DNA from: an uncultured Acidimicrobiales bacterium
GTDB lineage: Bacteria > Actinomycetota > Acidimicrobiia > Acidimicrobiales > Hopanoidiivorantaceae
Length of the DNA: 64,000 nucleotides
Direction of reading: 5' to 3'
Assembly: GCA_958295755.1 (NCBI GenBank)
Contig: OY282367.1
Coordinates: 868,022 to 932,021, forward strand
In this document: piece after piece, positions 44,766 through 53,734 of the stretch
Numbering within the stretch: the stretch's first letter is position 1
Layout: each line of letters opens with the position of its first letter
The notes under the pieces: generated by a model
Databases searched by the model: none
What the model saw: only the letters and a program-made list of their open reading frames with translations
Told to the model about the DNA's origin: nothing
Position numbers and translations under genes: made by a program

Positions 44766-47163
44766 AAACATGGCTGATGCTCATATAGTTACACCGGGTG
44801 GTGATCAAACTCCTCCTGCTCCTCTTTTCAAATGGTGGCAAGAGCTGTTTGTTGAAATCTTGCTGATAACACTCACTTTGGCTGCCATTGTCAATCTAGG
44901 CAGGCTTTTTTCTGAATCTCTGTGGCAGATGCATGTCGTCGCGATTGCTCTGCTGTGTCATCTACTTTGGAGCATCACTCGAAGACTGCGGTTTCCAATA
45001 ATGCCTGCTGTAATAGTTAACTTCGCTGTCGTTGTTTTTGTTTTTATTTTTCTGCGGTATTCAGACGATGCCCCGAGAGCAGCTGGAGATGAAGCACTCA
45101 CCGGCACCTTCACTTCAGATATTTGGATGGATCTTCAAGCGGCAGTCACAACTCTGCAAGAAGATAACGTTCCTTTGCCTCTTAACACGGGGTTGTTGCT
45201 TTTTGCTGTCATTGCCATTTTCGCTGTCAGTGGCATGGCCGACTGGGCGGCTTTTCGCTTGCGCTCCTCTTCATCTGATGCCACTGTGGGCTACGGAGCT
45301 ATTTTCATTGCGGTCATGCTTTTAGGAACTGGCAGAGATCGTGCTGTAGCTGCATTCTGGTTTGCTCTCACTGCTCTGGCCTTTGTGCTGGCTCATCGTT
45401 TGTTTGCCAATCCGAAACGACAACGTGTGGGGGTGGCGAGCTTGGCTACTGTCGGGGCTGTGATTTTGGTTATCGCGCTGTCTGTCGGAGTGACAGGGGG
45501 TTTGGCTTTACGCGCTGAAGGAGAAGCCACCACTATTGATTTTTCCACATTCCAGCGAGGAAACGAAAACGGCAGCATAAGAATTGAAAATCCTCTTGTG
45601 AGCGTTCAAAGTTCACTGCGGACTCAATCAGAGAGGGAGGTTTTTAGGGTTACCAGTGAGACTCCTGCCTATTGGCGCACTTCTGTCTTAGACACTTTCA
45701 ATGGAACAGAATGGTGGGCAAGATACGATTACAGGCCAGCTGGTGACAGTGTACGACCTGCTGTGTTATCGGGAAGCAATCGATTTAGCAGTGAAAGTGC
45801 TTTGGTACGACAAGACTATGTACTTGGCAATGTTTCAATAGATTGGCTACCAGCAGCTTTTGAGGTTTCAGGTGTATCGCAACCAGACGACGATGCCTAC
45901 GAGATCAGCTTTGACTCCAAAACAGCTTCACTGCTGTTGAAGACAAACGAAGATACGGCCGAAGGTCTCACATACAGTGTGAATTCTGTTATTCCTAGAT
46001 ATTCACCTGAGCAACTTAGTCAAGCAAGTTTCGGAGATTACAGTGATTTTTCAGACGAACTTTTGCAGCTGCACCTAGAGTTGCCAGACGACACTTCATC
46101 TGCTGTGCTGGCTGTAGCTGAACAGGTTACCCAAGATGGCGTTACTCCCTTTGACAAAGCACTTGCTCTGCAAGACTGGTTCCGTACTGAGTTTGTCTAT
46201 GACCTAGATGTAGCGCGTGGGCACTCCATTGAACGCACTGAAGATTTCTTGGAAGTCAGGCGAGGGTACTGCGAGCAGTTTGCTAGCACTTACGCGATGA
46301 TGGCAAGAGGATTGGGCATTCCAAGCCGTGTCGCTGTGGGCTTTACGCCAGGAGAATTGCAGCAAGACGATGAAAGTAGCGACGAGATATCAAGTGAAGC
46401 CAGTGAGACCCCTGATGAGCTGACAGGTGCTCAAACCTACATAGTGCGAGGTCGCAACTATCACACCTGGCCAGAAGTGCTAATACCTGGTGCAGGCTGG
46501 GTCGCCATGGAGCCCACACCTTCCAGAGGTTCCCCCACAGCAGAGAACTACACCGGCGTTGCTCCCCAGCAAGATGAAGAGACTCCACTGCCAGTAGATC
46601 CTGATATTTATCCAACAACAGATTTGGGCGAACTACCCCCAGAACTGCAGCCCGAACCGATTGTATCTGAAACTGAAGGAAGCTCTGGCTTCTCAGTTTC
46701 CATTCTCAATATCGCATTGTTGGTGCTGGTAGCCGCTGCAGGGATTGCCCTGGCGGGGGTCGTTGCTGGAATTATCTGGCAGGCATCTCGAAACCGCAAA
46801 CTAGCAACTACCACTATCGGTCGCATCACTTTGGCATGGCGCAAAGTTCAAACCGAGTGTGCTTCAGTAGGCATAAGACGCTCCCCCAGCACCACAGCCC
46901 ACGAGTTCGCAACTCAAGTAGTCCAAAGCAGTATGACAACAGCGGTCACACCAACAAATCTTCCAAAACTAGCCGACATAGTAGCTGAAGCCAGCTACTC
47001 ACCTCATAATCTAACTCCCACCCATGCCACCGAAGCAGAAAGAATAGCTATAGAAACTCACTACCGAATCCGCCAAAGAAAACCCCTATGGCGTCGCTAC
47101 CTCCCCACAGTCCCCCTCCCCCACCGAAAACACCCATATTCGGGGCTTGCTGGCAGCCGTTAG
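44749..47163 (+). CDS. Transglutaminase-like membrane protein (TgpA/DUF3488-DUF4129 type)
   Basis: An 804-residue protein. N-terminal block of about six transmembrane helices (to residue about 260), extracytoplasmic region with the transglutaminase core: catalytic Cys in RRGYCEQFASTYAMMARG and His in GRNYHTWPEVLIPGAGWVAM. A further helix near residues 645-680 (ILNIALLVLVAAAGIALAG) leads to a cytoplasmic DUF4129-like tail. Start may be ATG 44749 (overlapping the DUF58 stop) or ATG 44770, the latter with AGGA about 10 bp before. Together with MoxR and DUF58 it forms a conserved actinobacterial cassette, likely modifying envelope proteins. Confidence 0.9.
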   Translation: MLLGHENMADAHIVTPGGDQTPPAPLFKWWQELFVEILLITLTLAAIVNLGRLFSESLWQMHVVAIALLCHLLWSITRRLRFPIMPAVIVNFAVVVFVFIFLRYSDDAPRAAGDEALTGTFTSDIWMDLQAAVTTLQEDNVPLPLNTGLLLFAVIAIFAVSGMADWAAFRLRSSSSDATVGYGAIFIAVMLLGTGRDRAVAAFWFALTALAFVLAHRLFANPKRQRVGVASLATVGAVILVIALSVGVTGGLALRAEGEATTIDFSTFQRGNENGSIRIENPLVSVQSSLRTQSEREVFRVTSETPAYWRTSVLDTFNGTEWWARYDYRPAGDSVRPAVLSGSNRFSSESALVRQDYVLGNVSIDWLPAAFEVSGVSQPDDDAYEISFDSKTASLLLKTNEDTAEGLTYSVNSVIPRYSPEQLSQASFGDYSDFSDELLQLHLELPDDTSSAVLAVAEQVTQDGVTPFDKALALQDWFRTEFVYDLDVARGHSIERTEDFLEVRRGYCEQFASTYAMMARGLGIPSRVAVGFTPGELQQDDESSDEISSEASETPDELTGAQTYIVRGRNYHTWPEVLIPGAGWVAMEPTPSRGSPTAENYTGVAPQQDEETPLPVDPDIYPTTDLGELPPELQPEPIVSETEGSSGFSVSILNIALLVLVAAAGIALAGVVAGIIWQASRNRKLATTTIGRITLAWRKVQTECASVGIRRSPSTTAHEFATQVVQSSMTTAVTPTNLPKLADIVAEASYSPHNLTPTHATEAERIAIETHYRIRQRKPLWRRYLPTVPLPHRKHPYSGLAGSR

Positions 47164-47471
47164 ACTTCCCCCTCAGCTTCTTCCAAGCTAAAAAGATGCC
47201 AATTGGCGTCTTTTTTAGGTCTGCCCCTCGGCTGAACTAACCTTGCTGCTATTAGGGCTTTCTGGGAGACCGAGAGGCTTCTTCTGGCTGCATTCTTGGC
47301 TAGAGCAAAGGCTAGGGCTTCTTCTTGGCTGCCTTTGAAGTCTGAGTGCTCAGGGGAGATTCCTAGCTGCTGGCAGGCTTTATAGCGGTGCCTGCCGTCT
47401 AGGATTTTGCCTTCAAAGAGCATCAAAGGTTCTAGCAAGCCTTGCTCTTTGATTCTTGCTTTTGCTAAGGG
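47160..47471 (-). pseudogene. Truncated ParB/sulfiredoxin-like domain
   Basis: The frame reads LLEPLMLFEGKILDGRHRYKA and RRSLSVSQKALIAARL, typical of ParB-N/Srx-like proteins often found on mobile DNA. The N-terminal third is missing: the same frame continues upstream only to the TAA that ends the DUF3040 gene (47472-47474), so the remaining domain has no proper start except an internal TTG at 47438. The C-terminus is also short and lacks the HTH. It is either a decayed remnant or a readthrough extension. Its stop overlaps the convergent transglutaminase stop. Confidence 0.55.
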
Positions 47472-47846
47472 TTAGGTGTCTTTGCGGAAGCGGTCTCTCA
47501 TGCGTTGGCCGGTGTTGCCGAAGACATCCCAGAGGTCGCCTGAGCGTTTGCGCTGGGCTTGTTGTTGAAGTGTGGTCTTGCCTAGTTGTCGGAGGCTGTG
47601 CTCAAACATGAGGGCGGCCACCAGCATCACTAGAAATCCTGTGGCAGCCAGCACGAAATGCACCGACAGCGTGAAGATCATGATTAGCAACCCCACCACA
47701 AAGGCGAAAATCGACCAGCGGAGCAGTTTGATGTGCTTGGTGTAGACCGTGGTGGATTGCACTTCCTTGGCCAGACGCGGGTCGGTTTCGTAGAACTGAG
47801 ACTCGATGTCTTCAAGGATCTTTTGTTCGTCGTCTGAAAGGGGCAC
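47472..47846 (-). CDS. DUF3040 small membrane protein
   Basis: A 124-residue actinobacterial protein. It begins MPLSDDEQKILEDIESQFYETDP, typical of DUF3040, has two adjacent transmembrane helices (about residues 45-64 and 66-84), and a basic Gln/Arg-rich C-terminus. Function is unknown; members are often found near division genes. A probable promoter lies at 47925-47952. Confidence 0.88.
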   Translation of the reverse strand: MPLSDDEQKILEDIESQFYETDPRLAKEVQSTTVYTKHIKLLRWSIFAFVVGLLIMIFTLSVHFVLAATGFLVMLVAALMFEHSLRQLGKTTLQQQAQRKRSGDLWDVFGNTGQRMRDRFRKDT

Positions 47847-47924
47847 TGCTAACCTCTGTTTGTTGTGCTTCTTGTGTTTGATCTGTTTGCGATTGGCTGT
47901 GTGATTACCGCTGTCTTGAAGTTT

Positions 47925-47952
47925 AGCTTAGCAGAGTAATATCCATAGTCAA
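47925..47952 (-). promoter_or_regulatory. Possible promoter for the DUF3040 gene
   Basis: On the minus strand TTGACT (47952-47947) and TAAGCT (47930-47925) are 16 bp apart, about 80 bp before the DUF3040 ATG. The rest of the 170-bp gap 47847-48016 is AT-rich with no gene seen. Confidence 0.35.
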
Positions 47953-48016
47953 GATATAGTAAAGATTCGGCAAGTTCAATATGTAGCAAGTTGGTAGTAT
48001 CAGACCTGCATCTCAT

Positions 48017-48892
48017 TCAAGCCACGATCTTTGAGATGGCAAGTTCTACGATGTCACCAGCACCGGCATCTTTCAAGGCAGGGATAAGCAGGTTGATTTC
48101 AGTTTTTGGAACAACACTCTCTACTGCAAACCCACCTCCCTTGAACAGCTTGTTGACGGTCGGAGCTTGCATGGCAGGCAAGATTGCAATGACCCCGTCT
48201 AGGCATTCGCTAGACACATTCATTTTCAGAAGAGCATTGCCTCTGGCTTCCAGCACTCCAGAAAGCAACGAATATATTTGCCGCATGGCGTGAAGCTTCT
48301 CTGGATCTTCGCAAGTTTGCGGACAAGCTATTAGCTCGGTATAAGAAACGAGTATCGTCTCTATGATTTTCAGCCCTGCCGCCCGCAGAGCGTTACCCGT
48401 CTCGCTGATTTCGACAATTCCATCTACGATGTCAGGCACTTTTGCCTCAGTAGCCCCATATGAGAGCTGCACATCGGCTTCAATACCATTGCGCTCTAGG
48501 AAATCTCGTGTGAGAACGGGATATTCGGTAGAAATGCGGACACCTTGCGGCAGATCCCTCACCGAGTTATACCGGCTTTGCTGCGACACCGCCAGCACCA
48601 CTTTGATCGGATTGCTGGTCTGCTTAGAATACTGCAACTCCCCGAGAGATACCACATTGCTGTTGGTCTCCTCCACCCAGTCACGCCCAGTAATGCCAAA
48701 GTCAAAAGTGCCCTCATCCACATAGCGAGGAATCTCTTGCGGACGCAAGATGCGGACGCTTTCTATACGAGGATCATTGATCTTGGCGGTATAGTTCACC
48801 GCTGAAGAGCGACTGACAGACAAATCGGCGTCGCTGAAGAGAGCCATAGTTGCATCTTCAAGCGAACCTTTCGGCAGAACGAGGCGCAACAC
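48017..48892 (-). CDS. hisG: ATP phosphoribosyltransferase HisG (long form)
   Basis: A 291-residue enzyme for the first committed step of histidine synthesis. N-terminal LRLVLPKGSLEDATM; PRPP site around IVDGIVEISETGNALRAAGLK; and a C-terminal ACT-like domain (about 215-291) that binds histidine, so the enzyme should be feedback-inhibited. GTG start at 48892. It sits apart from the other his genes (1-4.2 kb), at the end of the ribD run, 29 bp after ribD. hisE was not seen nearby. Confidence 0.94.
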   Translation of the reverse strand: MLRLVLPKGSLEDATMALFSDADLSVSRSSAVNYTAKINDPRIESVRILRPQEIPRYVDEGTFDFGITGRDWVEETNSNVVSLGELQYSKQTSNPIKVVLAVSQQSRYNSVRDLPQGVRISTEYPVLTRDFLERNGIEADVQLSYGATEAKVPDIVDGIVEISETGNALRAAGLKIIETILVSYTELIACPQTCEDPEKLHAMRQIYSLLSGVLEARGNALLKMNVSSECLDGVIAILPAMQAPTVNKLFKGGGFAVESVVPKTEINLLIPALKDAGAGDIVELAISKIVA

Positions 48893-48921
48893 GCCTTTTA
48901 CTTTACAGAAGGTTTATGATT

Positions 48922-49992
48922 TTACAGAGGCTTTATGTCTATTCGGAGATCATCGCCAATTTTTTTCACCGACTTGAGTTGCCCCCGCCAGAGGTCTTTG
49001 ATGTCAGAGGTAGTTTCTGTGGCAAGCACAGGTGTGCCTTCACTTCCACCTGCCAGAGACGGAGCGACATAAAAAACATAGCGGTCGATGAGATTTGCTT
49101 CATGGAAGGTAGCCGCCACAGAAGAGCCACCCTCCAGCAACACAGACAGAATGTCCCGTCTGGCAAGCTCGGCGAGAATGTCTGGGATTTCGCCGTGTAG
49201 TTCTTCGGCAGCTGCAATGCCAGCAGCTGGGTCAGATTTCAGAAGACTTGATCCCGCAGGAATGTTGCCCAGCACGAAACGCCTAGGTTGAACATCAGAC
49301 AGGTTCACATGCGAAGGCAGACTGGCGTCTCTCACAGTCAGACTAGGGTTGTCTCTTCGCGCTGTGCCTGCCCCCACTATCACAGCATCGCTTTGAGCGC
49401 GCAAGAGATGAGCATCGCCACGAGCTGCTTCGCCTGTAATCCACTGACTGGAGCCGTCTGACATAGCTGTTCGCCCGTCTAATGTGGTTGCCAACTTCAG
49501 CGTTACATGCGGGCGACCTAAAGAGCGATGTGTCAAATACGGAGCAAGCAAATCGGCGGCTTCGTTTTGGCAAATTCCAGTTGCCACTTCAATGCCAGCT
49601 TCTTGCAAAGCAGCCACTCCCCTGCCTTTAACTTTCTCATCTGGGTCAACAATAGCTATGACAACTCGAGCGACATCGGCTGAAATAATAGCCTCTGTGC
49701 ATGGCGGTGTTTTGCCGTGATGGACACAAGGTTCAAGGGTTGTGTAGAGAGTAGCACCGCGAGCTTGCTCACCCGCTTTAGCCAATGCAGACTGTTCGGC
49801 GTGGGGACCTTCCTTTCCTTCGGTCGCACCTTCGAATACGCCACCGTTGCTAGCAAGTAATACGCATCCAACCCAAGGCCTGGGAGATGTGAAATAGCAC
49901 ACCCCCTCAGCTAGCTCCAAGGCACGCTGCATATGTGATATGTCGCTGGTTTTAAGAGACACAGTTTCAAAAGGCACGGTTTCAAAAGACAT
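48922..49992 (-). CDS. ribD: Bifunctional riboflavin deaminase/reductase RibD
   Basis: A 356-residue enzyme. The N-terminal deaminase (about 15-150) has the zinc motifs GPHAEQSALAKAG and CVHHGKTPPCTEAI; the C-terminal reductase (about 155-356) has VTLKLATTLDGRTA and ILSVLLEGGSSVAATF. They convert the pyrimidine intermediate in two steps of riboflavin synthesis. The first residues (SFETVPFETVSLKT) carry a small duplication, so an alternative start further in (MQRALELAEG) is possible. No FMN riboswitch seen in the short upstream gap. Confidence 0.94.
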   Translation of the reverse strand: MSFETVPFETVSLKTSDISHMQRALELAEGVCYFTSPRPWVGCVLLASNGGVFEGATEGKEGPHAEQSALAKAGEQARGATLYTTLEPCVHHGKTPPCTEAIISADVARVVIAIVDPDEKVKGRGVAALQEAGIEVATGICQNEAADLLAPYLTHRSLGRPHVTLKLATTLDGRTAMSDGSSQWITGEAARGDAHLLRAQSDAVIVGAGTARRDNPSLTVRDASLPSHVNLSDVQPRRFVLGNIPAGSSLLKSDPAAGIAAAEELHGEIPDILAELARRDILSVLLEGGSSVAATFHEANLIDRYVFYVAPSLAGGSEGTPVLATETTSDIKDLWRGQLKSVKKIGDDLRIDIKPL

Positions 49993-50046
49993 GTAGCTAG
50001 CAGAGGTGTTGCTATGGTCAATGTCGCACTAAATAGCGCAAAGAAA

Positions 50047-50529
50047 CTAGTGCTCTGTCGGTTGTCTTGCTAGAAGGCGCAGAGCATGTGGCAACACATC
50101 AAGCACAGCTTCCAAACATTCTCGCGCACCGCCAGTAGAACCCGGTGTGTTGAGTATCAAAGCAGTGCCGCAAGTTCCCGCCACTCCACGAGATAACCGC
50201 CCTAGCGGATTAACCAACCGCATAGCTTCGCTCATCCCCGGGGCCTGTCGGTCAAGCACAGCCAGAGTACCTTCGGGAGTCAAATCTCTAGCGGTGAAAC
50301 CTGTTCCCCCCGTGGTGACTATCAACCCTGCAAAACCTGCCGACATTTCCCTTAGAGCATCAGCTACAGATTCTGTACCGTCTATTACAACTCTGCGTTC
50401 GGCAATCTCATAGTCAGCCGCCGTCAAGACTTCTTGAAGCACGTCACCGGATTTGTCTTGACGGGTGCCCGCAACGACACCATCGGAGACAGTTAATATC
50501 TTGGCTTTGAGAGCAGAAGTGTCGATCAT
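50047..50529 (-). CDS. Molybdenum cofactor protein MoaB/Mog family
   Basis: A 160-residue molybdopterin-binding-fold protein. Conserved segments: KAKILTVSDGVVAG, LIVTTGGTGFTARDLTPEGT and the C-terminal LILNTPGSTGGARECL. Family members adenylylate molybdopterin (Mog/MogA) or are of unknown role (MoaB). Other molybdenum-cofactor genes are absent from the window. It starts in a 4-bp overlap with the fmt stop codon. Confidence 0.9.
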   Translation of the reverse strand: MIDTSALKAKILTVSDGVVAGTRQDKSGDVLQEVLTAADYEIAERRVVIDGTESVADALREMSAGFAGLIVTTGGTGFTARDLTPEGTLAVLDRQAPGMSEAMRLVNPLGRLSRGVAGTCGTALILNTPGSTGGARECLEAVLDVLPHALRLLARQPTEH

Positions 50530-51434
50530 TGGTTAATTTTATGTGCCAAATCGCCCGACCCCAAAAACTCAGCTGAATCAAGATTCGCACCGTTGTGCCA
50601 GGCTAGAGCATCCATCTTTGACTTTCCTTCAGCTTGCAGCGTCAAAACCTCAAGTGCTGTCCCTTCGCCTGCTCCAACTAGCAGCTTTTCAGAGCTGAAA
50701 TCCCAAACTATTTCGCCCGGCTCAAGTGAGTGCTCAAGCGAATGCACAAAAGGAGACGCCTTCCAAATCAGAAGCCGCTTTCCCCTAAATGTCGTCCAAG
50801 CCCCGCCCAAACGCACCACACGATTTAGATAAACAGATGAGAGCGACCAATCAAGATGTCGGTCTCGGGTTGTGATTTTCTTAGCCCAAGTAGGCTCGCC
50901 CTTTTGTGGTGTGGGCTCCCCCAGACCTTCCTTCAAAGCTGTCACAAGCAGATCAGCAGCTCGCACTGCTAGCCGACCGCGCAGCTCTTCAAGGGTTTCG
51001 TCGGCTCCGATTTCACATTCCACTTGGCGATAGATGGGCCCTGTATCAAGTGTGGGAGCCAAGGCCATTAGGCAGATTCCAGTGCGCTCGCCACCATTCA
51101 AGATAGCCCTCTCTAGTGGGGCAGCTCCTCGCCATTTCGGAAGCAACGAAAAATGCAAGTTCACAAACAGCAGTTTCTCTAATAGATACTCAGGAATGAT
51201 CTGCCCGTATGCCACTACAACGGCTAAGTCTGCCTCCACCTCTTCTAAGTCGGCCAAATCGTGGCTCACTGGCAACCCTAGCCGCTCAGAAGTTGCCTTC
51301 ACCGGGCAAGGCTGTGGATGCCTGCCTCTACCTTTAGGTCGGTCAGGGTTGGTGAGTACCAAAGGTATTTCAAAGCCTTCTTTAGCTAGAGCTAACAAAG
51401 CTGGTACTGCGATTTCAGGAGTGCCCAAAAACAC
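50526..51434 (-). CDS. fmt: Methionyl-tRNA formyltransferase
   Basis: A 302-residue enzyme that formylates initiator Met-tRNA, in an operon with def, which later removes the formyl group. Signatures: FLGTPEIAVPALLAL, VVAYGQIIPEYLL, VNLHFSLLPKWRGAAPLERAIL and the C-terminal OB domain. The start is unusual: the frame's GTG at 51434 begins MFLGTPE, whereas homologues have two or three more residues (MRVVFLGTP). A CTG at 51443 would give exactly LRVVFLGTP. The true first codon is therefore unclear. Confidence 0.93.
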   Translation of the reverse strand: MFLGTPEIAVPALLALAKEGFEIPLVLTNPDRPKGRGRHPQPCPVKATSERLGLPVSHDLADLEEVEADLAVVVAYGQIIPEYLLEKLLFVNLHFSLLPKWRGAAPLERAILNGGERTGICLMALAPTLDTGPIYRQVECEIGADETLEELRGRLAVRAADLLVTALKEGLGEPTPQKGEPTWAKKITTRDRHLDWSLSSVYLNRVVRLGGAWTTFRGKRLLIWKASPFVHSLEHSLEPGEIVWDFSSEKLLVGAGEGTALEVLTLQAEGKSKMDALAWHNGANLDSAEFLGSGDLAHKINQ

Positions 51435-51451
51435 AACCCTCAGCGGGACGC

Positions 51452-52018
51452 TCAGCGAACTAGCCTCTCATTTAGGGCTTTGCGAGCAGCTTTGCGAGTT
51501 TCAGCGTCTAGGCGATCTACAAGCAACACGCCGTCAAGATGGTCTATCTCGTGCTGTACAAGGCGTGAAAAAAGCTCATCTGCTTCAAGGCTTACTTCGT
51601 TTCCGTCAATGTCGTAGCCACTCACATGGATGGTCTTAGGGCGAATGATGTCCCACGAGAGACCAGGCACCGACAGACAAGCTTCTTCATATGCCCACTC
51701 GCCATCAGTTTCTGAGATGACAGGGTTGATAAGCACGCCAATTCGAGGTTCCGAAGTTGCCTTAGATGCTTTGCGCGAGACGCTCCGGCGAACCGTACCT
51801 ACGGAATTCTCCAAATCGTTCACTCCTTCGGTGTCGTAGACAAAAAATCGTTGCTGAATACCAACTTGAGGGGCAGCTAAGCCGATGCCTTGAGCTGAGA
51901 TCATTGCCTCAAACATTTGATTGCACACTGCCTCAAGCTTGGAATCAATGTTGACGATGTCTTTTGCAGTGCTTCGCAACACAGGGTCGCCGTAGGTGCG
52001 TATGGCATATGCCTCCAT
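51452..52018 (-). CDS. def: Peptide deformylase
   Basis: A 188-residue metalloprotease. All three motifs are present: GIGLAAPQVG, EEACLSVPG (usually EGCLSxP; here Ala replaces Gly) with the metal-binding Cys, and QHEIDHLDG with the metal-binding His pair and catalytic Glu. An insertion of about 15 residues (SVGTVRRSVSRKASKATSE) lies between motifs 1 and 2. It lies 9 bp before the fmt CTG and 51 bp after priA. Confidence 0.94.
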   Translation of the reverse strand: MEAYAIRTYGDPVLRSTAKDIVNIDSKLEAVCNQMFEAMISAQGIGLAAPQVGIQQRFFVYDTEGVNDLENSVGTVRRSVSRKASKATSEPRIGVLINPVISETDGEWAYEEACLSVPGLSWDIIRPKTIHVSGYDIDGNEVSLEADELFSRLVQHEIDHLDGVLLVDRLDAETRKAARKALNERLVR

Positions 52019-52069
52019 GCTGATAAGGCTATCTTTTCGCAGTGCTATTTTTCGTAGTGCTATCTTTTG

Positions 52070-53698
52070 CTACAAACTTGGCGGATCTATAGATATACGC
52101 ACCGACTCTGGAATTTCTGAGATTGTAAGAAGAAAATTGCAAAGAGTTTCATGGTTGCCAGACCGCAAGACCCAAGTGCCTTCTTGGTCGGGACCCATCA
52201 CATCTATATCGGCTGCATCTGCATTACGTAGTTCACTTCGTAATACCTTGACAAACTCTTCAGCTTCTTCACCTGTTATTTTTGCCACTGCTGCAAAAGG
52301 CGGAAGAAGTAAGTCTTGGCGTAGCTGGCTGTCGTGCTTAGAGAAAATCTCTGGATTAGCCTCGGCAACTGAACGCAAAACAGGATGGTCAGGTTGACGA
52401 GTCTGCACCAACAAGCGGCCACTGCCCGACTTTGCCCCCACCAACCGAGACGCCTCAGCTAACAATGCCAAAGCAACCTCTTCGGCTCGGTAATGCGGCG
52501 ATGCCAACAACATATCAAACTCTAAAAACGCCACAAGATCGCAACGATCTACACGGCGCAATGCCACAGTTGTGCCGATGAGCACGCGGGCTGTTTCAGC
52601 TTCGGTTTCTCTGGCTGTAATCATGCCGACAGGTTCGCGCAACAGTCGGGCAAGTTGCTGGCGGGCTTCTGAGACACCTGTTCGCTTTACTATGCAGACC
52701 GCACGGCTCGCCCCTTGTAACTGCTCGGTTAGCTGATGTGAAAATAGCCCTGGGTGGTCTCGCTCACGCAAGTCGGCTATAACCAGCTCTGCCCAGCCTT
52801 CTCTTTCAGACTTGCGAGGCTGGGTAACTACTTCGGTATCTTTCAGGGCTTCCAAAGTGGGCACGGGAGAAGTCATCCGCAAGGGCACATCAAGTCGCCT
52901 GGCACGCTCACGAGCAACTTCTCGTGCGTGCCAAGTAACCGACTGCCAGGTTTCGTGATATGCCTCAGAATGCTCGTCAACTATCAAGATGGAACTCACT
53001 TCAGGCATCGTGGCAAATACCGCCGAACGAGTGCCCACAACCGAGCATCCACCCTGTGCCGCTCGCTCCCATTGCTCTGGCCAAAGCACACATTGAAACC
53101 CTTGACGGCGAGCATATCTAGCGAGCTTGCTGGCACGAACCTCCTCTGGGAACAGTATTAAAGCCGAACCTTCTTTTAAGACACTTGCTACAACAGGCCA
53201 GATACGGCTACTTGGAGCGAGACGAAAGAGTTCAGAGGCGAAGCTTGATGTGTGTGATTGCGAACGGGCAAGATCCTGCACTTGTCGCGGCCCTTCTCGC
53301 GGCCCTTCTCGCGGCACTTGTCGCGGAGGTGATGCCAGATTGTAGAACCTGGCTCTTCGCCCTCGCCACCTCCAACATGCCCAGTCGGCAATATCCAATA
53401 CCTCAGCTGAAGGGCCTATCCCCATGAGTTTTGTCACAGGCTGCAGCACAATATCTGGTTCAGGTTCGGGATCTATCTCAACCACCCAACCATGAACAGG
53501 CCTCCCCCGTACAGGCACCTGCACGACAGACCCTAGCTCTAGTGCCCTACCTGCAGGCGATCTGGCTAGAGCTTCAGGCAAGACATAATCCAAAGCTTTG
53601 TCAAACCCCAAAATATATGGAAGCACTCGTAGCACCCTGCCGCTGTGTACCTGGCCGCTGTGCTTTGTTGGTGCTTGCGAAAAAAGCGAATCAGTCAA
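52070..53698 (-). CDS. priA: PriA-like primosomal protein, helicase-degenerate
   Basis: A 542-residue actinobacterial PriA. The N-terminal DNA-binding domain (RVLPYILGFDKALDYVLPEA...VQVPVRGRPVHGWVVE) and GTRSAVFATMPEVSSILIVDEH (positions about 220-242) align with PriA, as does LLPPFAAVAKI near the end. The helicase core has decayed: no GxGKT Walker A is visible and the zinc-binding Cys pairs are missing (IVKRTGVSEARQQ where they should be). Actinobacterial PriA is known to have lost these features, so a structural replication-restart role is likely. A REGPREGPR repeat near residue 132 comes from 12-bp tandem units. Confidence 0.85.
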   Translation of the reverse strand: MTDSLFSQAPTKHSGQVHSGRVLRVLPYILGFDKALDYVLPEALARSPAGRALELGSVVQVPVRGRPVHGWVVEIDPEPEPDIVLQPVTKLMGIGPSAEVLDIADWACWRWRGRRARFYNLASPPRQVPREGPREGPRQVQDLARSQSHTSSFASELFRLAPSSRIWPVVASVLKEGSALILFPEEVRASKLARYARRQGFQCVLWPEQWERAAQGGCSVVGTRSAVFATMPEVSSILIVDEHSEAYHETWQSVTWHAREVARERARRLDVPLRMTSPVPTLEALKDTEVVTQPRKSEREGWAELVIADLRERDHPGLFSHQLTEQLQGASRAVCIVKRTGVSEARQQLARLLREPVGMITARETEAETARVLIGTTVALRRVDRCDLVAFLEFDMLLASPHYRAEEVALALLAEASRLVGAKSGSGRLLVQTRQPDHPVLRSVAEANPEIFSKHDSQLRQDLLLPPFAAVAKITGEEAEEFVKVLRSELRNADAADIDVMGPDQEGTWVLRSGNHETLCNFLLTISEIPESVRISIDPPSL

Positions 53699-53734
53699 AA
53701 ATTCTCAAAGCTGCTGATAGAGCGCGGATACTGA

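Noticed and set aside
53270..53330. Short direct repeats (CCCTTCTCGCGG units) considered as a CRISPR or iteron array
   Set aside because: They are perfect 12-bp in-frame tandem units without spacers, encoding the REGPREGPR linker of PriA.
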